A stretch of 64,000 bases of DNA from Triplophysa rosa (Eukaryota > Chordata > Actinopteri > Cypriniformes > Nemacheilidae): assembly GCF_024868665.1 (NCBI RefSeq), contig NC_079890.1, positions 35,262,296-35,326,295 of the forward strand, in the 5' to 3' direction. This document shows positions 12,406 through 22,934 of the stretch, in pieces. A program made the translations under genes and the position numbers. A model generated the notes under the pieces. It made no database searches, was not told the origin of the DNA, and worked only from the letters and a program-made list of their open reading frames with translations. How positions within the stretch are numbered: the first letter of the stretch is position 1; every line of letters begins with the position of its first letter.

Positions 12406-13054
12406 ATATACAGTATATACCATAGTTTCATCCTCTCAGGCGCTGAGAAAATGTTTCATTGGGCAAGCTTTCCTCAGGCTTTGCGCACCAGTTGTAATGT
12501 CCGAAGTGCGCATGCGCAGCTATTATATGGCTATGTGGAGAACTGCGTTCGTCAGTTTTATACATCAATTAATTTAAAGACAAAACACAAAGTAAGTATT
12601 ACTTGGCATTTTCATTTAAATTTACTTATGTATTAGAGCACAAATAATTACAAAGGAACCTCAAGTAACACATGACATTTTAAATTAGAAATACAAAATA
12701 CTACTTGCCTGTAAAACATACTCAAGTAGCTTTATTTACAAGCTCAAAAAATCATATTTTACTGTGTAAGAGACGTCTGTGCACATGTTCAGACTCGTCT
12801 CTTATGGCTTTGGACTCAAAGGGCAGTGAACTATGGCACAAGGTCTTCAGTTAAAGGTCAACAAGCGGCTGATGCCATTTAAAGTATAATACTAATCAGA
12901 GCTGGAGGCCATACGATCCTGTTGCACCAAAGAAGGAAAACCGTGACTGAAATCATTACTGAAAGGCAAGTTCATGTGGGGGTATGCATACTTTGATGAT
13001 GTAAGAAAAGCGTGGATTTCAGTTTAACATGTTTAATTATTAAACAAATACCGG
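12403..13054. other. Unassigned non-coding stretch
   Basis: 12430-12540 is locally GC-richer and contains GCGCATGCGCAG. The open frame at 12451-12636 has no recognisable domain. Nothing else assigned. Confidence 0.3.
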
Positions 13055-13384
13055 TTAAAGTGATAGTTCACCCAAAAATGAAAATGATGTCATTATTTAC
13101 TCACCTTCTTGTCATTTCAAGCATGTATGACTTTCTTTTTTCTACAGAACACAAAAGATATTTTTAAGAATATTTTGTTATCGAACAACGGTGGTTCCCA
13201 TTCACTTCTATTGTAAAGACACAAAACCAATCCAAGTGAATGGGTACCGCCGTTGTTTGGCTATCAACATTCTTCAAAATATTCTTCGGTGTTCTGTAGA
13301 AAAAAGAAAGTCATCAGGTTTGAAATGACAAAAGGGTGAGAAAACGATGACTGAAATTGTTTTGGGGATGAACCATCCCTTTAA
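13055..13384. mobile_element. Fold-back MITE (AAAGGGATAGTTCACCC family), TTAA duplication intact
   Basis: TTAA at both ends (13055-13058, 13381-13384), left end AAAGTGATAGTTCACCCAAAA, right end GGGGATGAACCATCCCTTTAA. The two halves pair across a centre near 13215, including the words GGTACCGCCGTTGTT and AACAACGGTGGTTCC. Non-coding. Confidence 0.9.
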
Positions 13385-13489
13385 CATTGTGCGACGTACG
13401 TTCCGATTTCAACAGGAAGTACTTTTAGTATGCTTTCATTTTTTTTGCCGATCCACAAGAAATATTCTCACCAAACTACACTTAAAGAT

Positions 13490-13872
13490 GCTTATTACAC
13501 GGCTCATTTGAATACTTGATTCTGATTGGCCAGTCGCGACATTCCAAGGGTTGTTATTTTCAAATAACAACCGCTCAAAACTAATAACACCCTGTAACCC
13601 GGATGCTGCTAATCATTTTGAGAGGGGCAGTTTAATATAAAGCAAAAATTAAAAAATGTCTTTTAATAACATATGTGACATTGTATGTACAAATTATTAA
13701 ACAAATTTGCCCGTTCGTGACGTTTGAACGTCGTTTCTTACTTTAAAAGCGAAAGTAAACGGCTTTTCCTCGCGGAAGGTCTGCATTCGGTAAAAATTAG
13801 CTAATAAAATATTTCTAATTCACATTTTATGTCCAGTTTTTTTCTCATGTGGCAAGTAGCCGTGTAATAAGC
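13490..13872. mobile_element. MITE with 15-bp inverted ends GCTTATTACACGGCT
   Basis: GCTTATTACACGGCT at 13490-13504 is exactly complementary to AGCCGTGTAATAAGC at 13858-13872. The interior is AT-rich and non-coding. A separate hairpin begins immediately to the right, so this may be one part of a compound element. No target duplication could be assigned. Confidence 0.75.
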
Positions 13873-13873
13873 A

Positions 13874-14005
13874 GGATAATGTACAAGCAGCCGGCTGTTA
13901 TCGCGAAATAAGCCCCTTCAGTGTGATACAAGACCCTCCGCTTCGCCTGATCACACTATCGGGGCTCATTTCTGTGATAACAACCGGTTGCCTGTATATT
14001 ATCTC
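13874..14005. repeat. Imperfect hairpin next to the GCTTATTACACGGCT element
   Basis: 13874-13928 (GGCTGTTATCGCGAAATAAG, GCCCCTTCAGTGTGA) pairs imperfectly with 13951-14005 (TCACACTATCGGGGC, TTCTGTGATAACAACCGG). It has the character of a MITE half or fold-back; the family was not named. Confidence 0.65.
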
Positions 14006-14691
14006 TTACATGTTGGTCTGTATATTGGTCTACACAAAGAAAATGAAACAAAAGCATGCACATTACCAGCAAACTGCTCAAAATGGGTTGCCGATCAAAA
14101 AATTATAATAGTAAGTTAATAAAAAAATAAAAAATTTAATTCGACATACCACGGCTCAAAAAAAAAAATTTATTCTCAACAACAAAGACGTATAAGCATA
14201 GCATTTCTGTATACAGTACGCATAAAACATAAAGCAAGGGCCACTCACAAGGGTGTATGATAAACAAATCATAACCACAAAATTGCATTTGGCTAATATC
14301 CAGCTTTTTCCTCCAAGGCCTGTGGAGCAATGTTTGAAAGACATTGACCGAGGAAGATTATTTTCCATATTGTGGACGAGGGTGTAATGAGAATATGATA
14401 CAGAGTGGCTGCCCTACTTCCTCTGCATTGTCTGGGAGACAGACGTTCAGTGGCTGTGCTGTAGAACCTGACGTCCATTTGAAGCATCTGCTCAGTTTAA
14501 AAACAAAGACATGATTAATGTTTTATTTAAGTGTGTCGTGTGGTTTTAGTGATGGCAGCAGTCCTGCTGAGAAGTGACTGCGAAACCACAAACAATAAAT
14601 AAAAACCTTCAAAGAACAATAAAAGAATCAAGCAAATATCAAACCCATGCTATTTTAGATGTTTATTTAAAGAATCGGTTTCGATTCTGTC
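14006..14691. other. Unassigned non-coding stretch
   Basis: Overlapping minus-strand frames at 14136-14487 show no domain or splice context and are treated as chance. No repeat ends seen. Confidence 0.35.
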
Positions 14692-15159
14692 TTTATTTAC
14701 TTACCCTCATTGTAACCCAGGTTGAAATGTTACTACATGGACACTTTCACCTTTGTGAGGAGTCTTTAAAGTCATAGCTCACCCAAAAATGAAAATTCTC
14801 TCATCATTTACTCACCCTCTTGTTATTTCAAACCTTTATGACTTTCTTTCTTCCGCAGAACACAAAAGAAGATATTTTGAAGAAAGTTGGTAACCGAACA
14901 GCACTGGACCCTATTCACTTCTATTGTATAGACACAAAACCAATGCTAGTGAATAGGGTCCAGTTAACACTTTTAGAAATATCTTCTTTTGTGTTCTGCG
15001 GAAGAAAGTCATTCAGGTTTGAAATGACAAAAAGTAGAGTAAATGATGACAGATTTTTTTATTTTTGGGTGAACTATGACTTTAAAGACTCCTCACAAAG
15101 GTGAAATTGTCCATGTAGTAACATTTCAACCTGGGTTACAATGAGGGTAAGTAAATAAA
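14692..15159. repeat. Extended palindrome enclosing a fold-back MITE
   Basis: The TTAA-bounded fold-back element (14766-15085) sits at the centre of a larger inverted repeat. About 74 bp outside it on the left (14692-14765, with GTAACCCAGGTTGAAATG and TACATGGACACTTTCACC) is nearly exactly complementary to 15086-15159. The whole 468 bp could therefore form one hairpin. An insertion into single-copy DNA would not give inverted flanks, so the arms either grew by palindromic duplication or belong to a longer family member. Confidence 0.9.
14766..15085. mobile_element. Fold-back MITE (AAAGGGATAGTTCACCC family) inside the larger palindrome
   Basis: Ends TTAAAGTCATAGCTCACCC and GGGTGAACTATGACTTTAA with TTAA on each side. 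The inner halves pair through CTTCTTTCTTCCGCAGAACA and its complement. Both termini carry the same GTCATAG variant of the usual GGATAG, so the two arms vary together. The open frame at 14820-15104 is part of the repeat. Confidence 0.9.
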
Positions 15160-15199
15160 AAAGTAAATAAAAAAGCAACAAAAAAAATGTGTGATACGG

Positions 15200-15398
15200 A
15201 TACCTTTAACTAAGCCGTTTTGGGTCACCACCGACTCCCATAGTAGTCTATGGTGACCCAAAACAGCCTAGTTTCAAACTTTCATTAAAATATCTTCATT
15301 TGTGTTCAGCACAACAAAGAAATGTATACAGGTTTGTAACAACTGGAGGGTGAGCAAATGATGACATCATTTTCATTTTTGGGTAAACTATTCCTTAA
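15200..15398. mobile_element. Right half of a fold-back MITE with an inner hairpin
   Basis: The right end TTTTTGGGTAAACTATTCCTTAA and GGGTGAGCAAATGATGACAT match the fold-back family, but its usual left terminus is absent. A 17-bp hairpin GTTTTGGGTCACCA / TGGTGACCCAAAAC lies at 15219-15266. Probably a 5'-truncated or recombined copy. Confidence 0.7.
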
Positions 15399-16650
15399 AG
15401 CGAAGAATGATTTTGTCTAATTTAATTGTCAAAACTACTTAAACATTACTAATACTACAAACTGTGAAGTACTGAACTATCTTAGCTGAGAGCATCTTAA
15501 GGACACACATGGCTGCTCAGTAGTACAGCACCTGTAGCTCAGCTGTAAATCTGTCTATCAAACTGATGTGATAGTGCACACTTAAACCACGATGAGCTGG
15601 CATCTTGGATTAAATATTCAGTGTTTGGTCAAGGATTATATTAGCTCCCACTATGCCATCTCAGACGATAGCTGGAACATGACCTGGTAATAGCTGTCAG
15701 GAAACCAAAGAGAGGAAACCTAGACGACTCGTGTGGCAAAGAATGTCCAAATAAACACATGAGACGGACACGACTACAGCCTCAGCGTTTATGACCCTAC
15801 AGTACCCATCCAAGTCTTCTGAACTTGTAAAGATAATGTTTCATTTATAATCTTTTATTAAATCACTGCCTTGCTATAAATAATCACGGATCAGATATCA
15901 GTTTTGCACGTTTATCATTGGTAGACGTATAGAGCATTTGAGGTATGTTGTCTATTTCATACATCGGTCATTTTCCAAGAAAACTAAAAAAGGACATACT
16001 TAAACATAAATACTTACTCACGCGTGGCGTGACCTTTCCAACGTGATTCAGTAGTACGTGAAGTCGTGGACGTGCAACATGGAGGCACTCCAAGGCGGTG
16101 CAAGCCATATATTTATGTTTATAAAGTATATAATTTTTTGTTTTCTTCATCATTATTTCCAATCATCTTTACCTGGCCCGCCTTAACATTTCAAATAAGA
16201 GGAGAGACTTGAAGAACGATGTGCTTTAAGAAATAAACGTCCTGAGACGCCACATCTTTGAAAGTCCAAAACATTCAATACGGAAGAAACCCACCACTCA
16301 TAATGCTAAATTAACGTCTAATAAAGCAATTTGATCGGTCTGTCCAAGAAACTTAACGTTATTTACAAAGTTATACTCTGCAAACCACAGCCACAGGCAG
16401 TCGGTTTGCAACTGTAATAGGTCGCGTTCCAAACGCGCCTTGTGCCCTTGAAAGTAACTGCAGGAAGGGTACAGATAAGGGAAAAACGAGGTTGATGTTT
16501 ATTACTGCATTCATTATGTATGATTTAAACAGCTATATTTAAGAAAACAGCTGTTCATCTCGCTCCAGAACTTGCACTTCAAAGGATCTGCCCATCTAAG
16601 TGCGCAGGGCACATGAATGCGATTGGAATTCACCCGAAGATGTGATAATA
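15399..16650. other. Unassigned non-coding stretch
   Basis: No gene, RNA or repeat ends recognised. Confidence 0.4.
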
Positions 16651-16899
16651 GCGTATTAGCGTTCAGTTTCTTGCACATTCGCTTTATAAGACGTCAGTTT
16701 AACGCCACAAAGGGCAGGGATTACTTTTGTGCTGAATGTATTAGCGTTTTTGACTTTTATTGATTTGACTTTCATTGATTTAAATATCTTCACAAAAATC
16801 TTCTTGAAAAAACATCTATAAAAACCAAATACTGGATGCAATATTTGTGTGCATGATTTAATAAATGACCTATAAGTAAAAGCAACAAAAACAGTATAA

Positions 16900-17038
16900 A
16901 AGAAACAAAATGCAATAAATAACAGAAATACAAAATAACATACAGTAAGAAATGAGGAGGATATGGTAAAAAACTGGCCAGCACCCCATTTATACTTTTG
17001 GAATCTGGCCCTCAAAGAAAAGTAGTTGAAGACCCCTG
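16900..17038. mobile_element. hAT element end fragment
   Basis: The segment ends GGGCCAGATTC-complement and GTAGTTGAAGACCCCTG. Reading inward from 17038 it starts CAGGGGTCTTCAACTAC, a typical hAT terminus. The opposite end was not found, and the 8 bases after it (CCGTATGA) have no matching copy upstream, so the element is truncated. The left limit given is approximate. The long minus-strand frame at 16656-17015 shows no transposase features. Confidence 0.55.
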
Positions 17039-17397
17039 CCGTATGACTTCCTTTCTTTTGCAGAAAACAAAAGCTTTCCTGTGGCTCAGTGGTTAGAGCA
17101 ATGCCAAGGCCATGGGTACGATCCCAGGGGATTGCACATAGTCAGTAACAAATGTATAATACAATGCAATATAAGGTGCTTTGGATAAAAGCGTCGACCA
17201 AATGTAAATGTAAAAACATTTTGAAGAAAGTTGGTAACCAAACAACAATAGACCCCATTGACTTCCATCGTGTTGACCACTGGGATATTTCTCAAAATAT
17301 CTTCTTTTGTGTTCCATCATATACTGGTTTTCAACCACATAAATGTAAATAAATGATGACAGAATTTTTCAGTTTTGGGTGAATTATCCCCATAACA
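17039..17397. mobile_element. Fold-back MITE remnant, left-truncated and split by a SINE
   Basis: TATGACTTCCTTTCTTTTGCAG and the following A-rich word, then after the SINE TTTTGAAGAAAGTTGGTAACC and a right end GTTTTGGGTGAATTATCCCC, match the fold-back family. The left third is missing exactly where the hAT fragment stops. Confidence 0.75.
17073..17212 (+). mobile_element. tRNA-derived SINE
   Basis: A tRNA-like head has an A box (GTGGCTCAGTGGTTAGAGCA) and a B box (GGTACGATCCC). It is followed by a body containing GCTTTGGATAAAAGCGTCGA and an AAATGTAAATGT tail. It interrupts a fold-back MITE, so it is younger than that element. The head resembles a real tRNA but has no clean cloverleaf or CCA context, so it is not called a tRNA gene. 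Confidence 0.85.
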
Positions 17398-17399
17398 TT

Positions 17400-17871
17400 T
17401 TAAAGGGATCATATGGCGCAAATACGTGTTTTTCTGTGTCTTTGGTGTGTTATAAGTTGCACATGCATGTGTAACCACACCCCCACAAATCTACGTCAGT
17501 TCGTGGTATGAGTTGACTAAGACTGCCCAAATGTATACGCAAGTAAGGTGGGCGTACCTGTCAGTACAATTGCGTGGGAACATGATGTTCCAAATATGGT
17601 AAGAGGCGTTACATTTCCCTCACACGCTTGCAGTATTTGACCAATCACTATGCACTGGTTAACTGGCCAATCATAGCACACCTCGCTTTTCAGAGCCATG
17701 AGCTTTGTAAAAAATCTGCGCGTTTCAGAGAGGCGGAGCAAAGAGGAGATACAAACATGCACGGTGTGTGGAAAATACAGCGTTTTTTTACCTTAAATCG
17801 TGTTTACACATTGTATTACATCTAAAACAAACCATAATATTCATTTTAGCCGTGTCATATGACTCTTTTAA
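17400..17871. mobile_element. TTAA-flanked MITE, TTAAAGGGATCATATGGCGC family
   Basis: Starts TTAAAGGGATCATATGGCGC and ends GCCGTGTCATATGACTCTTTTAA, inverted ends of about 20 bp with TTAA on both sides. A second, right-truncated copy is at 33931. The interior carries three inverted CCAAT motifs (GACCAATCAC, GGCCAATCAT). The frames at 17517-17762 (minus) and 17628-17825 (plus) recur in the other copy as part of the repeat, not as genes. Confidence 0.85.
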
Positions 17872-18995
17872 TAAATGCTGTAAAAATATATTGCTGGTTG
17901 TAAGTTCGTGTTAGCTAATGCATTAACTATTGTTTATGAATCAGACCTTATTGTAAAGCGTTCCCATACATCATATATTATATAACTAGGCAATATTTGG
18001 CATATATACTGTATATTTATGTGTACAGTACCTTGCTAGAGTCTGGTTCCTCTCAAGGTTTCTCCTCCTCGATTAAACATTTTATGGAGTGGGTTTTTTT
18101 CTCGCAACAGATCAAGCCTTTCAGTTTCACACTGCTTCATTTCAAAAAGGAAAAATCAGACTTGATGAATACACATTCACACGGTTTTTCACATATTACT
18201 GAAAAGGAAGCTAAAAATGGTTTGGGCGTATACGATTTCCAGCAATAGCAGCCAATAATCCACACTCAAAGAGCGTTGAGGAGGAAAAGAACGTGATGTC
18301 AACGCAGAGTTGAAGGATTTTGGCCTTCAGAGACCTCCACAAATTGCATTGACAAACCAAATCAGATCACCTGAAATCTATAGCCGTCTGCTGCTAAAAA
18401 TGTGTACCTGAGAGGTTTGCATGAGAGATAAAACGCGATGAGCCGAGAAGAAAGTTCAGAGGATGCTTACAGGCAAGATTAGAAAAAATAAACGCCGTTT
18501 CTGTCTCTTTTCCCCAAAGACGAAAGACAGACATTATTCCAGATCCTGTGCCAAGTATTTCAACCTGTCCCCCTAAAATGGATGATATATTACAGAGGAG
18601 GATGCGTGTGACAGCAGAAAGCAATACGCTGTAGGAAAACAAAAAAGGCAAATGTCATTGAGCTCAGTCGGCGAGCACAAAGATAGATTTCAAGTGTTTA
18701 AGTGTTAAGAGCGAGATCTTGATATGACAAAAAGCTGCCGCGGTCCAAGGTTATGATTTATGGGTCTGCAGAAAGACGCTGTAGTTTCTCCGGGACATTA
18801 GTAAAGACACGAACCAGCCTTCCACAGAGCCATGAATGAGAAGGTCTCAAACAATAATCCAATAGACTGTTAAAAGACAATGAGAAAATTGAAATTGAGA
18901 AAACAGAAAAAAAAATGCTCTGAGCTAAAAACAAAAATTCAATTTTCTTTACAATCCATAATGAATACTACATACAGTATGGGCATAAATAAAAA
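17872..18995. other. Unassigned non-coding stretch
   Basis: No repeat ends recognised. Open frames at 17997-18248 (plus) and 18394-18651 (minus) have no domain signature. Confidence 0.35.
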
Positions 18996-18996
18996 C

Positions 18997-19294
18997 TAGG
19001 GCTGTCAATTGATGAATTAATCGCATCCAGAATATACGTTTGTGTTTACATAATATGTCTGTTTACAGTACATATTAATTTTGTATTTATAAACACATAC
19101 ATGCATATAATTAAGATAAATAAAAATGTATAAACATTTATATATAATTTCAGTTATTGGTAAATATAAATAAATACATGTAAATATTTCCTAAACTTAA
19201 ATATTTATGTATGTGTTTATAAATACAAAATGAATATGCACAGTACACAGACGTATACTACTATGTAAACACAAACAATTATTTGACAGCCCAA
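18997..19294. mobile_element. hAT MITE, TAGGGCTGTCAA family
   Basis: Left end TAGGGCTGTCAATTG and right end ATTTGACAGCCCAA form inverted repeats. The element is flanked by a perfect 8-bp duplication ATAAAAAC (18989-18996 and 19295-19302). The interior is AT-rich and partly palindromic (AAATATTTATGTATGTGTTTATAAATAC against its counterpart near 19080-19110). Non-coding. Confidence 0.88.
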
Positions 19295-19546
19295 ATAAAA
19301 ACCATTCAGAACGGTCAACAAGATGTTTAATGAAAAACATTATACATACATACGAAATAAATCCAGTTCATGAATATTTTTCAATACTTGTTCTAGAGCA
19401 GTCCATTCTGCCCTTCAACTATTTACGCTACCTTTCAAACATGGGCATAGTAAATCATTTTAATTATATAAACAAGCTACTACATTTGTTACACAAATTA
19501 CAAATTTAGAAAAGGTTCAAAATATGGTATCTTGTGTATCAAATAT
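19295..19546. other. Unassigned AT-rich stretch
   Basis: Short spacer between two transposons; nothing recognised. Confidence 0.4.
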
Positions 19547-19838
19547 TTAAAGAGTACATTCCTCGAGATCATAAAAAATACATTTCATGAAGTGTTTAAT
19601 TTTGCCGCGTTTGAATGTAAGCAATCTGCCAAGTTGTAAATCCGAAGGTGAACGAATAACAAAGTTATTAGCTTATAAAAAAGGTAATCGACTCTGAATC
19701 ACGCGAACAAGCCATGACCTGTCCGAATCTTTAACCACAATGTACCTACGTCACTAGAAAAATCCCCGCCTACTGACTGCGAAAACTTAACTCTCTCCTC
19801 CCCAAACACTGTACTAGCTCGTTCGTGACGTGTGCATC

Positions 19839-20114
19839 ATGTCTAAGAGAAGCTGTGTTCTATGTAGTGAAACTAAGTCAGTCTTATTTTCACTACCAAA
19901 GGAAGAACTTCTGAGGAAAAAATGGTTACTATTTATTTTTCAAACGACACCAAAGGAGTATAAACCGAACGTTTTACTTTGCGCGCGTCATTTTACCGAA
20001 GATTGCTTCATCAATCTTGGCGCCTTTACTGCAGGATACATTAAACGTCTTTCCTTAAAAGATGTTGCAATACCAACTTTATTTGGACCTGTAAGCTCCA
20101 CCGAATCACAACCT
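19839..20114 (+). CDS. THAP-domain first exon of a transposase-like gene
   Basis: The deduced 92 residues, counted from the ATG at 19839, form one THAP-type C2CH zinc finger. They show C-x2-C at residues 6 and 9 (CVLC), an invariant Trp at 29, C-x2-H at 48 and 51 (CARHF), and an xIPTLFGP motif near 79-84 where the family has AVPT. The cysteine spacing (38 residues between pairs) is normal for THAP. The reading frame is intact and runs to a strong donor CCT/GTAAGT at 20115; a second donor (CCT/GTAAGC) lies at 20091. An ATG three codons upstream (19830) is also in frame, but the MSKRSCVLC start fits the family better. It lies in a transposon with perfect ends, so I read it as transposase-derived. 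No downstream exon is present within the element, so the mature product is unknown. Confidence 0.75.
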
Positions 20115-20582
20115 GTAAGTGTGACTCTTTATTTTTGTCTTTACTTAAAATTAAATTTGTGTGACGTTATCTCATGTCTGTGTTTAGCTAACGTTACCGT
20201 TATTTTTGGGGTTGTTACTGTTTGTTTACCTAACGTTAGCTATAAACTCGTTGCGCTAATGTAAGTGTTCAACCATATTAACTCGCAAAGTCTTTATTTC
20301 AAGAACTGCGTGGTGTACTATAGTTATAATAACATCTGAAGATACGAACACCGTACACTGTATGCCGTGATAACTAACTGTTACAAGAGAAGTGTCTAAA
20401 ACAGTCCTTTTTCTTACTGGCATCTGTATAAGGATTAAAGAATGATTCGTCAGACTCGGGCTCGAACTGGTAAGGTAAAATCGACGCCATCTCTCTCTAT
20501 ACACTGTTAATATCCAACCACCTGCAAACCGTAATACAGCAGTAATGATAGGCGGTCCATTTGCGACACATGCTGAACGCGT

Positions 20583-20690
20583 TTGACCAATCACAGCAGA
20601 CTAGACCATTTGACCAATCACAGCAGACTAGACCATCTGACCAATCACAGCAGACTACACTATCTGACCAATCAGATCAGACTACGCTGG
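20583..20690. repeat. 27-bp tandem array with CCAAT motifs, four copies
   Basis: The unit GACCAATCACAGCAGACTA plus an 8-bp variable tail repeats four times, the last copy diverged (GACCAATCAGATCAGACTA). Each unit holds an inverted CCAAT box (ATTGGTC), the NF-Y recognition core. The related element at 60699 has only two units (60935-60980), so copy number varies within the family. The frame at 20583-20816 is a product of the array. Confidence 0.9.
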
Positions 20691-20882
20691 CGGAAAGGCG
20701 GAGATTACACAGATGAATCGCGGAACGAATCATTTGAGAGTCAGTCAAGAAGTAAGGTAATAAAAACTGCTTATTATTACGAAATAATAGTATTTTTACA
20801 TCATGTATGTACATAAACTTGTTGTCGGACACTCCATAAACCAAAATAAGCCCTTAAAAATATTGAGGAATGTACTCTTTAA

Positions 20883-22934
20883 CAAATCACCCATCACTCA
20901 AGGCCGGATCATAGTCAAGCACGGTATATTCACAGAGGGGCCCAAGAGCCCCGGGCTTTGTACGTATTTAGTATGCATTGTAGAATCAATGACCTGGGAA
21001 CCCCTCTAGTCTCAGATCCATTGGCCTGAGGCTTTAAAGGCCCCTGGCAGTCCTTGGGCCCGGGACATTGGCTTCTCTCATCCAGTCCATAATGTAGCCC
21101 TAACATCAGTTGCTGTTAGGTACAAACGTAACGTGATTTCTCAGAGGACTCTCAGAGATTTTCTGCCGTATTCAACATCAAATCCCGAATTGAATTGATT
21201 TATTTTTAAAGCGATCGATGACTGATCACTCAAGTAACGCCTATTGACATTCAGTGCCTGGGCATCGCTTGCCAAGATAATAGTGGTTGCCTTCGCAAGA
21301 GCCAAGGCTAACAATTATCACAAACAAATCAGATCTTTTGGTTATTCAAAAACATACAGTATAGTATTTATCATTTAACCTCATTTTATCCCATTCCATT
21401 TTTATGTGCTAAACCATGAAACATCATGTTGGGCTCAAAACTAAAGGACTGGCAAACAAATCAATTTGACTAAGTCTGACATTAATTATTGGTAAAACAT
21501 GTCATTCAGTAGATTAAAGTTAATTTCGTTTTCTATTTCATTCTGCTTAAAGTGTGAACAAAGAAAAGGTATATAAAGAGAAACAAGATCTCTGTTCTAC
21601 TACCGGCTTCAGACAAATGGTCTTATAGTGTCAGCTGAATCAATACAGAACCTTAACAAGGATTTCAAGCAAAGACAGTAAGTCTTAGACTCTGAAAAGC
21701 TGCCAGTCTGTCAGACTCTCAACATTAAAATACATTTTCAGTGACTCGGCCTTCAGCAATACAAGTAACATTGGGCTTCCTCCAAAAAGCGATCCGTCGA
21801 GCTCTTCCAGTGCGTTTAATTTATTATTGATATCTGCTGGTAATCATCACCAAACAGCACAAATCAATACCAGGATAAATATAATTTTATGGATTTGGCC
21901 CTTAATTCAATTAAATTACTATTTGGCAGGGTTAAAGAGTTTTAAAAGATATCTAAAACTACTCAAACAATGATAGTCAACAATATCTGGCAACCAGACA
22001 ACCCGGAAATTATATTCTTGTTCATAATGACTGGCAAGTTTAAATGTTAAAATATTAAGAATTATGCTTTATTTTAAATTATTAAGAGTTTATACAAACT
22101 CTCATTTATGAAACACACCCAGAATGTCCATTCTTAAATCTATGCACTTATCTTACAATTTACACAAAGATTGTTATGCAAATTGTTTTTGAATAAACAA
22201 TTTTGTACACGGTTAAAATGAGTGAGAAAACGAAAGAGTTCAAACATATCTTCATACCCACTCTAATGCAACTTTCCTTAATTTAATTTAGGTGCATAAA
22301 TCATCCGTTTAAAGGACGCCTAGTCGTTTTCTTCCTGGAATTGAAAAATTCAAATGAAAAACTCATGTTTTATATATTTTAAGTGCAGTTAAGACACCAC
22401 ATTATGACAAGGGTCACCTACCGTAAATAAACTGCTTGACTACCCAATAATAACCCAAATACCACAAACACACAATGTAAAAGGCACTGGGGCTCGCATC
22501 ACATGCAATATCCTCCAGCAACACATCCACCCAATGAAAATGAGTTTAATGATGGAAAGTCTGTCTCTCTCTGTCAGTGATTATGATCAAACACCATATC
22601 AAACCGCCTCCACAAATATACTCAAACTAACCCGCCCGCATTACTCGAGCCTTTACTGACGGTCTCTTTCTCTTTGAAAGAGGTGACACTCTCCCCTGTG
22701 ACACACGGCATCAACAACACATACTGTACTAATGCATCATATTCATAAACATAAGAGCTGCAAAGCAACGCATGCCAGCCTTTGCCAATTCACGCTCTTT
22801 GTTGTCAAACACACCCACACATTCAAACACACAGGAACACTGCAGAGATACAGTACACAGCAGTTAATGCTATATACACCTCATATAATCAATAAATGAC
22901 CCAAAATAAACCGAACTGAACAGCGCACAGCAGA
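20883..22934. other. Unassigned non-coding stretch
   Basis: 20930-21070 is a GC-rich patch with GGGGCCCAAGAGCCCCGGGC and CCTTGGGCCCGGGACA, possibly a degraded repeat. The rest is AT-rich with no gene or repeat ends seen. Confidence 0.35.

Larger units (their letters stand above)
19547..20882 (+). mobile_element. DNA transposon with perfect 18-bp ends and a THAP exon
   Basis: TTAAAGAGTACATTCCTC at 19547-19564 is exactly complementary to 20865-20882. The 1336-bp element carries a THAP zinc-finger exon near its left side and a 27-bp tandem array near its right end. THAP fingers bind transposon ends in P-type transposases and also occur in other cut-and-paste families. Catalytic-domain exons are absent, so this is an internally deleted copy. 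Flanks (TCAAATAT / CAAATCAC) share only CAAAT, so no duplication is claimed. An internally deleted relative is at 60699-61161. Confidence 0.85.

Noticed and set aside
16656..17015. 119-residue minus-strand frame rich in Phe and Leu
   Set aside because: It lies in AT-rich sequence ending at a hAT terminus. No transposase motif or signal-peptide architecture was convincing.
17073..17212. tRNA gene candidate
   Set aside because: A and B boxes are present, but the segment continues into a SINE body and tail shared with 34563-34690 and interrupts another transposon.
20583..20690. CRISPR-like array
   Set aside because: Units are contiguous 27-mers without spacers, in a eukaryotic transposon.
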